The notes: generated by a model not told the origin, from the letters alone. DNA of 64,000 bases from Ectopseudomonas mendocina (GCF_016008875.1 NZ_JADTQG010000017.1:1-64000), one strand, 5' to 3'; numbered from the stretch's first letter, positions 15,666-24,333 are shown. Translations and numbers: made by a program.

Positions 15666-16217
15666 GTGCCTCACGCTGCTCTCGCTCATCCGCCGCGCTG
15701 GCTGACCTGCGCCCAGCTGCATCCGCAGCCGGCTGCCGGTGTGCGCGACTGGTTGTTCAACGAAGACTCGCTGACCCGCCGCCTCACCGCCCTGTCGCAT
15801 GACGGCTTCTCCGTCACGCCGCTGCAGGAAGGCTGGCAGCGCCTGCGCAGCGACGAATGCGCGCTGCTTGGCGTGGCCGAAGGCAGCCAGGGTTGGGTGC
15901 GTGAGGTGTACCTGCGCGGCCACGGGCAGCCCTGGGTGTTCGCCCGCAGCGTCGCCGCGCGCAGCGCGCTGGAAGGCTCGGGGCTGAATCTGGCCGAGTT
16001 GGGCAGTCGCTCGCTGGGTGAGCTGCTGTTCAGTGACCGCGCCTTCGACCGCGGCGAGTTGCAGGCCTGTCGTTATCCGGCTGCCTGGCTGCCACAGGAG
16101 GTGCGCGAAGAGCGCCTGTGGGCACGCCGCTCCTGCTTCAGCCGTGGGGCGCTCGGCGTGCTGGTGGCCGAGGTGTTTCTGCCGGCGTTCTGGCTGGCGG
16201 CGGGCATCGAGGCCTAG
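15666..16217 (+). CDS. ubiC: chorismate lyase UbiC
   Basis: UbiC splits chorismate into 4-hydroxybenzoate and pyruvate, the first committed step of ubiquinone synthesis. The 183-residue product starts at GTG 15666. It carries the family's WLFNEDSLTRRL near residues 29-40, REVYL (about 79), the F-A-R-S-V segment and the C-terminal RRSCF and FLPAFW. ubiA follows about 280 bases on, as in Pseudomonas generally. A weak region before the gene contains the duplicated REP block. Confidence 0.93.
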   Translation: MPHAALAHPPRWLTCAQLHPQPAAGVRDWLFNEDSLTRRLTALSHDGFSVTPLQEGWQRLRSDECALLGVAEGSQGWVREVYLRGHGQPWVFARSVAARSALEGSGLNLAELGSRSLGELLFSDRAFDRGELQACRYPAAWLPQEVREERLWARRSCFSRGALGVLVAEVFLPAFWLAAGIEA

Positions 16218-16463
16218 AGTTCGCAATACCGTCGCTCAGGCATGTTGGCCCATGGCGTGCTGCTTCGCGACGACTGCATGGATGTCCCCGTTGCTAAGTG
16301 CGCGCGCTCCAAGTCCCAATGCGGGCCAGCGGGGTATCGCACATCCTTTAGCGACGGTTGCCTGGCGAAGGTAGAGCGACGCAGCAAGCCAAAGCCGAGT
16401 ACGCCCTGGGCGCCTGTGGCAGTGAGCATCGCCGCTAAAGCGCCTCCCACACGCGCTTGCCCG

Positions 16464-16469
16464 TATAAT
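16464..16469 (+). promoter_or_regulatory. candidate -10 box for ubiA
   Basis: TATAAT lies 27 bases before the ubiA ATG, in the context GCCCGTATAATCCGCGC. No good -35 hexamer sits 17 bases upstream. The rest of the 16218-16496 gap has no supportable gene; it includes a repeat-like stretch (16267-16284 and 16369-16384) also found near 29.85 kb. Confidence 0.4.
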
Positions 16470-16496
16470 CCGCGCAACCTGCACGGAGACGCTTCG

Positions 16497-17387
16497 ATGT
16501 ACACCCGCCTGCTGCAATCGACCACCCGCCTGCACCCGCGCGCCTGGGACTTCATCCAGCTGATGCGCCTGGAAAAGCCGATCGGCATCTACCTGCTGCT
16601 GTGGCCGACCTTGTGGGCACTGTGGGTGGCGGCCGAAGGCGTGCCGAGTGCGAAGAATCTGTACATCTTCGTCGTCGGCGTGATCCTGATGCGCGCCGCC
16701 GGTTGCGTGATCAACGACTACGCCGACCGCAACTTCGACGGCCACGTCAGCCGCACCCAGGCGCGCCCGCTGGCCAGCGGCAAGGTCAAGCCGCGCGAGG
16801 CGCTGGTGCTGTTCGCCGTGCTGGTGGCGCTGAGCTTCGTGCTGGTGTTGTTCACCAACGCCACCACCATCTGGCTGTCATTCGGCGGCCTGGCCCTGGC
16901 CGCCTGCTATCCGTTCATGAAGCGCTACACCTTCTACCCTCAGGTGGTGCTTGGTGCGGCCTTCTCCTGGGGCATGCCGATGGCCTTCACCGCCGAGACC
17001 GGCAGCCTGCCGCCTGAAGCCTGGCTGCTGTACATCGCCAACCTGCTGTGGACCGTGGCCTACGACACCTACTACGCCATGGCCGACCGCGAGGACGACC
17101 TGAAGATCGGGGTTAAATCCACTGCCATCCTCTTCGGCGACGCCGACCGCCTGATCATCGCCAGCCTGCAGGGCCTGGCGCTGCTCTGCCTGTTGCTGGC
17201 TGGCGCACGTTTCGAGCTGGGCCTGTACTTCCACCTCGGTCTGCTGGTGGCCGCCGCATGCTTTGCCTGGGAATTCCATGTGACCCGCCGCCGCGAGCCA
17301 TTGGTGTGCTTCAACGCCTTCCTGCACAACCACTGGGCGGGGTTGGCGATCTTTATCGGGATAGTGCTGGACTTCGCACTCCGGTAA
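16497..17387 (+). CDS. ubiA: 4-hydroxybenzoate octaprenyltransferase UbiA
   Basis: UbiA is the inner-membrane prenyltransferase that attaches the polyprenyl tail to 4-hydroxybenzoate. The 296-residue protein has about eight membrane helices and both Asp-rich metal/diphosphate motifs: NDYADRNFDG (about residues 73-82) and DREDDLKIG (about 197-205). The frame is open further upstream, but ATG 16497 gives the usual family length and N-terminus (MYTRLLQS), and has a GGAG sequence upstream. Confidence 0.95.
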   Translation: MYTRLLQSTTRLHPRAWDFIQLMRLEKPIGIYLLLWPTLWALWVAAEGVPSAKNLYIFVVGVILMRAAGCVINDYADRNFDGHVSRTQARPLASGKVKPREALVLFAVLVALSFVLVLFTNATTIWLSFGGLALAACYPFMKRYTFYPQVVLGAAFSWGMPMAFTAETGSLPPEAWLLYIANLLWTVAYDTYYAMADREDDLKIGVKSTAILFGDADRLIIASLQGLALLCLLLAGARFELGLYFHLGLLVAAACFAWEFHVTRRREPLVCFNAFLHNHWAGLAIFIGIVLDFALR

Positions 17388-17401
17388 GTCCTGCCGCTTT
17401 C

Positions 17402-17419
17402 CTGTCATATCGCTGCAAT
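17402..17419 (+). promoter_or_regulatory. Pho box upstream of phoB
   Basis: CTGTCAT-ATCG-CTGCAAT matches the two 7-base half-sites with 4-base spacer bound by PhoB (consensus CTGTCAT-N4-CTGTCAT). A possible -10 region (TTATCTAAT) begins about 7 bases downstream of the box, an arrangement in which PhoB replaces the -35 element. This implies autoregulation of phoBR. Confidence 0.75.
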
Positions 17420-17474
17420 AATTCCGTTATCTAATGCGGCGCAGACAGAGAAACGAATAGAGGCTAAGGCCCCC

Positions 17475-18164
17475 ATGGTTGGCAAGAACATCCTGATCGT
17501 CGATGACGAAGCACCGATCCGCGAGATGATCGCGGTGGCCCTGGAGATGGCCGGTTACGAGTGCCTGGAAGCGGAGAATACCCAGCAGGCTCATGCCGTG
17601 ATCGTCGACCGCAAACCGGATCTGATCCTGCTCGACTGGATGCTGCCCGGTACCAGTGGCATCGAGCTGGCCCGGCGCCTGAAGCGCGACGAGCTGACCA
17701 GCGATATCCCGATCATCATGCTCACCGCCAAGGGCGAAGAGGACAACAAGATCCAGGGCCTGGAAGTCGGCGCCGACGATTACATCACCAAGCCCTTCTC
17801 GCCACGCGAGCTGGTGGCGCGTCTCAAGGCCGTGCTGCGCCGCGCAGGGCCAAGCGACAGCGAGGCGCCGATCGAAGTGGGCGGCCTGCTGCTCGACCCG
17901 ATCAGCCATCGCGTGACCATCGACGGCAAGCCCGCCGAGATGGGCCCGACCGAATACCGTCTGCTGCAGTTCTTCATGACCCATCAGGAGCGCGCCTACA
18001 CCCGCGGCCAACTGCTCGATCAGGTCTGGGGCGGCAACGTCTATGTCGAGGAACGCACCGTCGACGTGCATATCCGCCGCCTGCGCAAGGCCCTCGGCGA
18101 TGCCTACGAAAACCTGGTGCAAACCGTGCGTGGGACTGGGTATCGTTTCTCCACCAAGGGTTAA
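17475..18164 (+). CDS. phoB: phosphate response regulator PhoB
   Basis: PhoB is the DNA-binding response regulator of phosphate starvation. Its 229 residues comprise a receiver (acidic pair DDE at about 10-12, phosphoacceptor Asp in LILLDWMLPG at about residue 53, Lys in TKPF at about 104) and an OmpR-type winged-helix domain (about 130-228; YVEERTVDVHIRRLRKAL). phoR follows after 36 bases, so they form one operon under the Pho box. Confidence 0.97.
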   Translation: MVGKNILIVDDEAPIREMIAVALEMAGYECLEAENTQQAHAVIVDRKPDLILLDWMLPGTSGIELARRLKRDELTSDIPIIMLTAKGEEDNKIQGLEVGADDYITKPFSPRELVARLKAVLRRAGPSDSEAPIEVGGLLLDPISHRVTIDGKPAEMGPTEYRLLQFFMTHQERAYTRGQLLDQVWGGNVYVEERTVDVHIRRLRKALGDAYENLVQTVRGTGYRFSTKG

Positions 18165-18200
18165 TCGCTGGCGCGAATTTGCGCCAGCCGCTCGACAAGG

Positions 18201-19520
18201 ATGCGCTCCATCGTGAATCAAGACTGGCGTGGCGCCGTGGTGCGCCGGCTGTTGCTGCTGGTGGGTGCCTGCCTGCTGCTCGGTTTCCTCACCGGCGAGT
18301 ACGCCTGGGTGCTGGCCTTCGGTCTGGCCATTCACCTGGGTTGGACCCTCAGCCAATTGCTGCGCCTGCACAAATGGCTGCGCGAGCACAAACCCGATGA
18401 ACCGCCACCGGATGGCTACGGCCTGTGGGGCGAGGTGTTCGACAGCATCTATCACCTGCAGCGTCGCAACCAGAAGGCCCGCGGCCGTCTGCAGGCGGTG
18501 ATCGATCGCGTGCAGGAGTCCACGGCGGCGCTCAAGGACGCCGTGGTAATGCTCGATAGCCAAGGCAATCTGGAGTGGTGGAACCGCGCCGCCGAGACCC
18601 TGCTGGGCCTCAAGACCCCGCAGGACAGCGGCCAGCAACTGGCCAACCTGGTGCGCGACCCGCGTTTCAAGGAGTACTTCGAGCGCGGCAGTTACACCGA
18701 TGCCCTGGAGATTCCCTCGCCGGTCAACGACCGTCGTCGCCTGCAGTTTCATATCACCCGCTACGGCAATCGCGAGCACCTGCTGCTGGTGCGCGACGTC
18801 ACCCGCCTGTATCAGCTGGAACAGATGCGCAAGGACTTCGTCGCCAACGTCTCCCACGAACTGCGCACGCCGCTGACGGTGATTGCCGGCTATCTGGAGA
18901 CCCTGCTGGACAATGTCGAGGCGGTCAATCCGCGCTGGCTGCGGGCGCTGCAGCAGATGCAGCAGCAGGGCGCACGCATGCAGACCCTGCTCAACGACCT
19001 GCTGCTGTTGGCCAAGCTGGAAGCCACTGACTACCCCTCGGACAACCAGCCGGTGGCGGCCGACCTGATGCTGTTGTCGATCAAGAATGATGCCCAGGCT
19101 CTTTCGGGCGATCAGCACCACCGCATCAGCCTGGAGGCCGATCCACACCTCAAGCTCAAGGGCAGCGAGGCGGAGCTGCGCAGCGCCTTCTCCAACCTGG
19201 TGTTCAACGCCGTGAAGTACACCCCGGCCGGTGGCGACATCCGCATTCGCTGGTGGGGTGACGAGAAGGGTGCGCACCTGGCTGTCAGCGACACCGGCAT
19301 GGGCATCGACGCCAAGCACCTGCCGCGTCTGACCGAGCGCTTCTATCGCGTCGATTCCAGCCGTGCCAGCAACACCGGCGGCACCGGCCTCGGCCTGGCC
19401 ATCGTCAAGCATGTGCTGCTGCGCCACCGTGGCAATCTGGAGATCAGCAGCGTGCCCGGCAAGGGCAGCACCTTCACCTGCCATTTCGCTGCGGCGCAGG
19501 TGGTGCAGCGCGCGCGCTGA
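18201..19520 (+). CDS. phoR: phosphate sensor kinase PhoR
   Basis: PhoR phosphorylates PhoB when phosphate is low. The 439-residue protein has two closely spaced N-terminal membrane helices (about residues 13-55) with almost no periplasmic loop, a PAS domain (about 95-190), the phosphoacceptor motif FVANVSHELRTPL (about 214-226) and an ATP-binding domain with N, DTGMGI and GGTGLGLAIV boxes. A GTG four codons in is an alternative start. pst and phoU genes are not in the window. Confidence 0.96.
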   Translation: MRSIVNQDWRGAVVRRLLLLVGACLLLGFLTGEYAWVLAFGLAIHLGWTLSQLLRLHKWLREHKPDEPPPDGYGLWGEVFDSIYHLQRRNQKARGRLQAVIDRVQESTAALKDAVVMLDSQGNLEWWNRAAETLLGLKTPQDSGQQLANLVRDPRFKEYFERGSYTDALEIPSPVNDRRRLQFHITRYGNREHLLLVRDVTRLYQLEQMRKDFVANVSHELRTPLTVIAGYLETLLDNVEAVNPRWLRALQQMQQQGARMQTLLNDLLLLAKLEATDYPSDNQPVAADLMLLSIKNDAQALSGDQHHRISLEADPHLKLKGSEAELRSAFSNLVFNAVKYTPAGGDIRIRWWGDEKGAHLAVSDTGMGIDAKHLPRLTERFYRVDSSRASNTGGTGLGLAIVKHVLLRHRGNLEISSVPGKGSTFTCHFAAAQVVQRAR

Positions 19521-19582
19521 GTGCTTGCATTCGCCACGACGAAGCTCCAACCTCTAGCGATCATTGGCCAATCCGAACCTTC

Positions 19583-20923
19583 ATGGACCCCTCCACGAGT
19601 CTCCCCGCTTCTGCCTACTTTGCCGATTTCGGCCTCATGCTGTTCGCCCTGTTCCTGGTACTGCTCAACGGTTTCTTCGTCGCCGCGGAGTTCGCCATCG
19701 TGCGCCTGCGCGCGACCAAGGTCGACGCGCTGGCCGAGGCCCACGGCTGGCGCGGGCACATCCTGCGCACCGTACACAACCAGATGGACGCCTACCTCTC
19801 GGCCTGCCAGCTGGGCATCACCCTGGCCTCGCTGGGCCTGGGCTGGGTCGGTGAGCCGGCCTTTGCAGAATTGCTCACGCCGCTGCTGGTGGCGGTGGGC
19901 GTTGAGTCACCCAAGCTGATTCACGGTATCGCCTTCTTCACCGCGTTCTCGATCATTTCCTACCTGCACATCGTCATCGGCGAGCTGGCGCCTAAGTCCT
20001 GGGCCATCCGCAAACCGGAGCTGCTGTCGCTGTGGACAGCCGCGCCGCTGTACGCCTTCTACTGGCTGATGTATCCGGCGATCTTCGTGCTCAATGCCAG
20101 CGCCAACGCCATCCTGCGCATCGCCGGGCAGGGCGAGCCGGGGCCGCACCACGAGCACCACTACAGCCGTGAAGAGCTCAAGCTGATTCTGCATTCCAGC
20201 CGCGCCACCAGCGACAACGACCAGGACCTGCGCGTGCTGGCGTCGGCGGTCGAGCTGGGCGAACTGGAAGTGGTGGACTGGGCCAACTCGCGTGAAGACC
20301 TGATCTTCCTCGAGCTCAACGCTGGTCTGGACCAGGTGTTCGCCACCTTCCGCCGACACAAGTACAGCCGCTACCCGATCTTCGACGAGAGCAAGGGCGA
20401 GTTCGTCGGCGTGCTGCACATCAAGGATCTGCTGCTGCATCTATCGCTGCTGGAGATGCTGCCGTCAGCGCTGAAGCTGGGGGACCTGATGCACCCGTTG
20501 GAGCGCGTCAGTCGGCATATGCCGCTGTCGCAGCTGCTCGAACAGTTCCGCCAGGGCGGCGCGCACTTCGCCCTGGTCGAGGAGGCCGACGGCAAGGTGA
20601 TCGGCTACCTGACCATGGAGGATGTGCTGGAAGCGCTAGTGGGCGATATCCAGGACGAACACCGCAAGGCCGAGCGCGGCATTCTCGCCTACCAGCCGGG
20701 CAAGCTGCTGGTGCGTGGTGACACGCCGCTGGCCAAGGTCGAGCGGCTGCTCGGCGTCGACCTCGACCATATCGAGGCCGAGACGCTCGCCGGTCTGATC
20801 TACGAGACCCTCAAGCGCATGCCTGAAGAAGAAGAGGTGCTGGAAACCGATGGCCTGCGCATCATCGTCAAGAAGATGAAGGGACCCAAGGTGGTCCTGG
20901 CCAAAGTGGTCAAGCTGGACTGA
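19583..20923 (+). CDS. CNNM/CorC-family membrane protein (DUF21-CBS-CorC_HlyC)
   Basis: This 446-residue protein has the hemolysin C/CorB-like architecture: a DUF21 transmembrane domain (about residues 10-200, four hydrophobic segments including LVLLNGFFVAAEFAIVRLRA), a CBS pair (about 220-345) and a C-terminal CorC/HlyC domain (about 355-440). Members are linked to magnesium or cobalt export and resistance; the substrate here is not known. It follows phoR by about 60 bases, a neighbourhood also seen in P. aeruginosa. Confidence 0.9.
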   Translation: MDPSTSLPASAYFADFGLMLFALFLVLLNGFFVAAEFAIVRLRATKVDALAEAHGWRGHILRTVHNQMDAYLSACQLGITLASLGLGWVGEPAFAELLTPLLVAVGVESPKLIHGIAFFTAFSIISYLHIVIGELAPKSWAIRKPELLSLWTAAPLYAFYWLMYPAIFVLNASANAILRIAGQGEPGPHHEHHYSREELKLILHSSRATSDNDQDLRVLASAVELGELEVVDWANSREDLIFLELNAGLDQVFATFRRHKYSRYPIFDESKGEFVGVLHIKDLLLHLSLLEMLPSALKLGDLMHPLERVSRHMPLSQLLEQFRQGGAHFALVEEADGKVIGYLTMEDVLEALVGDIQDEHRKAERGILAYQPGKLLVRGDTPLAKVERLLGVDLDHIEAETLAGLIYETLKRMPEEEEVLETDGLRIIVKKMKGPKVVLAKVVKLD

Positions 20924-21153
20924 CGCCGCAGGGCGCCAGGCGACGGCGCCGCTGCGGTGAAAGGCCTCATGGCGATTGATCGCTGAGTCGGGACTTGACG
21001 ACAAGTTCATGGACGTTAGCTGCTCGTTCAGCGCCTGTTCAGCTTGGCGACCGCTCATCGGGCGGGGCGAATCACTCCCTACAGGCTCAGTCTAGGTACT
21101 TGCGTCCCACCTCGTGCGGGGACGTTATCCACTCAATTGCCAAGGAAATCGTC

Positions 21154-21909
21154 ATGCAGCTGTCCAGCATAACCCCCAAAGCAACACTCGCCCTTTGCCT
21201 GGCGGGCGCCTCGCAGGCCTATGCAGACTCGGTCACCGACCCCATCTCCACCTTTGGTGTCATCGCTTCGCACAATCAGTACAAGCTCACCGTGGACGAT
21301 GAAAGCGACAAGGAACGCCTCAACCAGGGCGGCCTGTTCTACCACTTCGGCAACAAGCTGACCGGGCAGGAAGGCTTCATCTACCAGGCGGGCATCGAAG
21401 GCCAGTACCGTGACAAGGACGATGTGGAATACAAGTCCGCACGCGCCGATATCGATCTCGGCCTGCGCGCAGCGCTGAGCACCAACAATTATGTCGACGT
21501 GATCGTCGGTGGTGGCTACGACTGGGGCCGCATCGAGCAGGACGACGTCGGCCCGTTCGACAGCAACGTCAAGCTGACCAGCAAATCGCCTTTCGCCAAG
21601 GCCGGGCTCGGCTACAACTACCTGACGCCGGACTACACCCTGCGCCTGGAAGTGGGTGCGCGCTATTCGATCGACGCCGAAGCGCGCCTGAAGATCGATG
21701 GCGACAGTGATTCCGTGGACCTCAAGGACAAGGTCAATCCCTACGGTGAACTAACCGTGTTGTGGAACAAGGGCATCAATAACCTGCCGATCAGCACCAG
21801 CCTGTACTACACCCAGACCCGCTATGAGCTCGACAGCAACAGTGCCATCGCCGAGCGCAGCAAGCTCAAGCAGGAGCAGGTCGGGCTGCGCGTCGGCCTG
21901 GCGTTCTAA
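21154..21909 (+). CDS. putative outer-membrane beta-barrel protein
   Basis: The 251-residue product has a signal peptide (MQLSSITPKATLALCLAGAS.. ending AYA-DS) and then alternating hydrophobic/polar strands with many Tyr, Asp and Lys, ending in a C-terminal aromatic residue (VGLAF), the usual outer-membrane barrel ending. An eight-stranded barrel is plausible from the size. I do not recognise a specific family. ATG 21154 is chosen because upstream in-frame codons do not look coding. The 230-base gap upstream (20924-21153) shows nothing clear. Confidence 0.7.
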   Translation: MQLSSITPKATLALCLAGASQAYADSVTDPISTFGVIASHNQYKLTVDDESDKERLNQGGLFYHFGNKLTGQEGFIYQAGIEGQYRDKDDVEYKSARADIDLGLRAALSTNNYVDVIVGGGYDWGRIEQDDVGPFDSNVKLTSKSPFAKAGLGYNYLTPDYTLRLEVGARYSIDAEARLKIDGDSDSVDLKDKVNPYGELTVLWNKGINNLPISTSLYYTQTRYELDSNSAIAERSKLKQEQVGLRVGLAF

Positions 21910-21927
21910 GCCAAGCCGCTTTCTAGA

Positions 21928-21951
21928 AACCGCCCGCGCTGTCGGGCGGTT
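21928..21951 (+). terminator. terminator-like hairpin after the barrel gene
   Basis: AACCGCCCG (21928-21936) pairs perfectly with CGGGCGGTT (21943-21951) and is followed by TCTCCCTT. The T-rich tail is weak but position, 18 bases after the stop, supports termination. Confidence 0.65.
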
Positions 21952-21955
21952 CTCC

Positions 21956-22100
21956 CTTCGCTACCGCGCCACTTCTGGCCAGTTGCTGCCCGATCCAGTA
22001 GGGTGTGGTGGCGCCACTTCCAGTGAGATATCTCGGTCGACTGACCCCGGCCTGCACCGACTGCGGCCCAGTTCACTTCGAGCGTATCGAGCGCACCTGA
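21956..22100 (+). pseudogene. probable decayed rubredoxin gene
   Basis: Two adjoining frames read like the end of a rubredoxin. Frame one (21956-22045) gives RYRATSGQLLPDP then GCGGATSSEIS, comparable with the family's YDEAxGLPEEGIAPGTxWEDIP. A shift near 22045 leads to PACTDCGPVHFERIERT and a stop at 22100, comparable with WxCPDCGxxKxxFExIE; the second CxxCG and FE-I-E are kept, two residues are missing, and the first Cys pair is not visible. In P. aeruginosa and P. putida, rubredoxin genes sit immediately upstream of this reductase. The match was made by eye and could be chance. Confidence 0.42.
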
Positions 22101-22165
22101 ATCTTTTGAATCAATGGTGACGGCCTGCGGGCCGTTGCGTTGTTTGTGTAGCGAGGAATCACAGC

Positions 22166-23314
22166 ATGAGTGCACCAGTCGTCATCGTCGGGACCGGCCT
22201 GGCCGGCTACAACCTGGCCAAGGAATGGCGCAAGCTCGACACGCAGACGCCCCTGCTGCTGATCACAGCCGACGATGGCCGTTCCTACTCCAAGCCGATG
22301 CTGTCCACCGGCTTTGGCAAGAACAAGGATGCCGATGGTCTGGCCATGGCCGAAGCCGGCGCCATGACCGAGCAGCTCAACGCAGAGATCCGCACTCATA
22401 CCCGCATCACCGGCATCGACCCCGGCCACAAGCGTCTGTGGATCGGCGAGGAGGCCGTGCCTTATCGCGATCTGGTGCTGGCCTGGGGTGCCGAGCCGAT
22501 TCGCATCCCGGTGGAAGGTGATGCCCAGGACGCGGTGTTTCCGATCAATGACCTGGAGGACTATGCGCGCTTTCGCAGCGCCGTGGCCGGCAAGCGGCGC
22601 GTGCTGATTCTCGGCGCCGGCCTGATCGGCTGCGAGTTTGCCAACGATCTGACTGCCGACGGCTACCAGGTCGAGTTGCTGGCGCCCTGCGAGCAGGTGA
22701 TGCCCGCTCTGCTGCATCCGGCTGCGGCATCTGCCGTACAGGCTGGCCTGGAAGAACTGGGCGTGCGTTTTCATCTCGGCCCGGTGCTGGCCAGTCTCGA
22801 CCGCCAGGGTGACGCGCTGCAGGCCACGCTGTCCGATGGCCGCCTGATCCCGTGCGATGCGGTGGTTTCCGCAGTCGGCCTACGCCCGCGCACTGCACTC
22901 GCTGCAGCTGCCGGTCTGGACATCAACCGTGGCGTGATGGTCGACCGCCACCTGCGCACCTCGCACGCCAATATCTATGCCCTGGGAGATTGCGCCGAGG
23001 TCGATGGCCTTAACCTGCTTTATGTCATGCCGCTGATGGCCTGTGCTCGGGCATTGGCCAAAACCCTGGCCGGCGAGCCGACGGCGGTGGGCTACGGGCC
23101 GATGCCGGTGACGGTCAAGACGCCGGCATGCCCGCTGGTGGTCTCGCCGCCGCCGCGTGGTAGCCAGGGAGAGTGGACCGTCGAAGGCAGCGGCCGCGAT
23201 ATCAAGGCGCTCTGCCGCGAGGCTTCCGGCGCACTGCTCGGTTACGCGCTGACCGGCGCCGCAGTGCAGGAGAAACTGGCCCTGAACAAGGAGCTGCCTG
23301 CGCTGCTGGCATGA
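22166..23314 (+). CDS. rubB: rubredoxin-NAD(+) reductase
   Basis: This FAD flavoprotein passes electrons from NADH to rubredoxin, which serves alkane hydroxylases or oxygen-stress reductases. The 382-residue protein has the N-terminal FAD dinucleotide fold (VIVGTGLAGYNLAKEW, about 6-21), the NAD fold (VLILGAGLIGCEFANDL, about 146-162) and the second FAD motif (ANIYALGDCAEV, about 271-282). No intact rubredoxin gene lies beside it, so its partner must be encoded elsewhere. HU follows, as in P. putida and P. aeruginosa. Confidence 0.9.
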   Translation: MSAPVVIVGTGLAGYNLAKEWRKLDTQTPLLLITADDGRSYSKPMLSTGFGKNKDADGLAMAEAGAMTEQLNAEIRTHTRITGIDPGHKRLWIGEEAVPYRDLVLAWGAEPIRIPVEGDAQDAVFPINDLEDYARFRSAVAGKRRVLILGAGLIGCEFANDLTADGYQVELLAPCEQVMPALLHPAAASAVQAGLEELGVRFHLGPVLASLDRQGDALQATLSDGRLIPCDAVVSAVGLRPRTALAAAAGLDINRGVMVDRHLRTSHANIYALGDCAEVDGLNLLYVMPLMACARALAKTLAGEPTAVGYGPMPVTVKTPACPLVVSPPPRGSQGEWTVEGSGRDIKALCREASGALLGYALTGAAVQEKLALNKELPALLA

Positions 23315-23502
23315 TTGCCTGCCGTTCTGTCGGATACGCCACGAATTTGCCTGGTTAAAGTGGCGGGCGAGACTGGCGCGGCGCGATGCGGCATGCCATT
23401 CTCCCAAGGGTCTGCCGCAGCGCAGAGCTGTTGCGGCGCCTTGGGCGCTGTTCTGGAAGAACAGCACGGACACAACAACAAAAAACCGTCAAAGAGGCAT
23501 CT

Positions 23503-23775
23503 ATGCGCAAACCGGAACTCGCCGCCGCCATCGCCGAAAAGGCTGATCTGACCAAGGATCAGGCCAATCGTGTACTCAACGCCGTACTGGAAGAAATCAC
23601 CGGTGCACTGAACCGCAAGGACAGTGTGACCCTGGTTGGTTTCGGCACATTCGTTCAGCGCCACCGTGGCGCCCGTACGGGCAAGAACCCGCAAACCGGC
23701 CAACCGGTGAAGATCAAGGCCAGCAACACCGTTGCCTTCAAACCGGGCAAGTCCCTGAAAGACGCGGTCAACTGA
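23503..23775 (+). CDS. hupA: nucleoid protein HU
   Basis: HU is a small dimeric DNA-bending protein. The 90-residue product has the full family pattern: N-terminal helices, then VTLVGFGTFVQRHRGARTGK NP (about residues 43-64) including the DNA-binding arm with the conserved GRNPxTG-like GKNPQTGQPV, and a C-terminal helix FKPGKSLKDAVN. ATG 23503 has an AGAGGC-type site upstream and gives the standard length. Confidence 0.96.
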   Translation: MRKPELAAAIAEKADLTKDQANRVLNAVLEEITGALNRKDSVTLVGFGTFVQRHRGARTGKNPQTGQPVKIKASNTVAFKPGKSLKDAVN

Positions 23776-23783
23776 GCCCGCTG

Positions 23784-23805
23784 CCCGGAGCCGCTCGGCT
23801 CCGGG
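23784..23805 (+). terminator. hairpin after hupA
   Basis: CCCGGAGCC and GGCTCCGGG form a perfect 9-bp stem with loop GCTC, 8 bases after the hupA stop. There is no T tract, so the terminator call is moderate. Confidence 0.5.
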
Positions 23806-23924
23806 ATCCCCTACGCAGTCTGCTTATCTCACCGGCCATCGCAGGCATGCTTTCGCCAGGCTGTAGTCTTGCTGAAAAACCACTACAATGCGCGCCCATC
23901 ATCTTCGATCACGAGGGCCTGTGC

Positions 23925-24320
23925 ATGAAATTCCGTTTTCTTCTGTGGATGCTGGGCCGCCTGATGGCCAAGGCCAGCCGTGAAAATCCGGCATTCCGCC
24001 AGCAGCTCGAAGGTCGCGACATGGTCTTTCAACTGCATACCCTGGATGGCAAGGTCGCCCGCCACTTCATCGTGGCCGGTCAGCGCGTCACCAGCAAACG
24101 CGGTGTGGCTCAAGAGCCCGCTTTCGCCATTGGGTTCAAGGACGCCGTCTACGGCTTCGAAACCATGACTGCGAAGAACAAGCAGCTGGCCTTCATGCAG
24201 GGTATCCAGAACAAGGACATCCAGATCCAGGGCAATCCGGCACTGGTCATGTGGTTCCAGGGGCTTACCAAGTACCTGATGCCAAAGAAGAAGACCGAGG
24301 CACCGAAGAAGGCTGCCTGA
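23925..24320 (+). CDS. SCP2 sterol-binding-like small protein
   Basis: The 131-residue protein resembles a reduced SCP2 (sterol carrier) fold: strands containing DMVFQLHTLDGKVARHFIVA, then AFAIGFKDAVYGFETM and a helix with LAFMQGIQNKDIQIQGNPAL, the last being typical of the lipid-binding face of SCP2 proteins. The C-terminus is Lys-rich. It sits between hupA and a secreted protein gene as in other Pseudomonas. Ligand and role are unknown. ATG 23925 gives the family-like N-terminus. Confidence 0.75.
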   Translation: MKFRFLLWMLGRLMAKASRENPAFRQQLEGRDMVFQLHTLDGKVARHFIVAGQRVTSKRGVAQEPAFAIGFKDAVYGFETMTAKNKQLAFMQGIQNKDIQIQGNPALVMWFQGLTKYLMPKKKTEAPKKAA

Positions 24321-24333
24321 TAAGCACCCGTTC

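Noticed and set aside
17427..19550. 707-codon minus-strand frame opposite phoB and phoR
   Set aside because: Antisense shadow; phoB and phoR carry complete family motifs on the plus strand.
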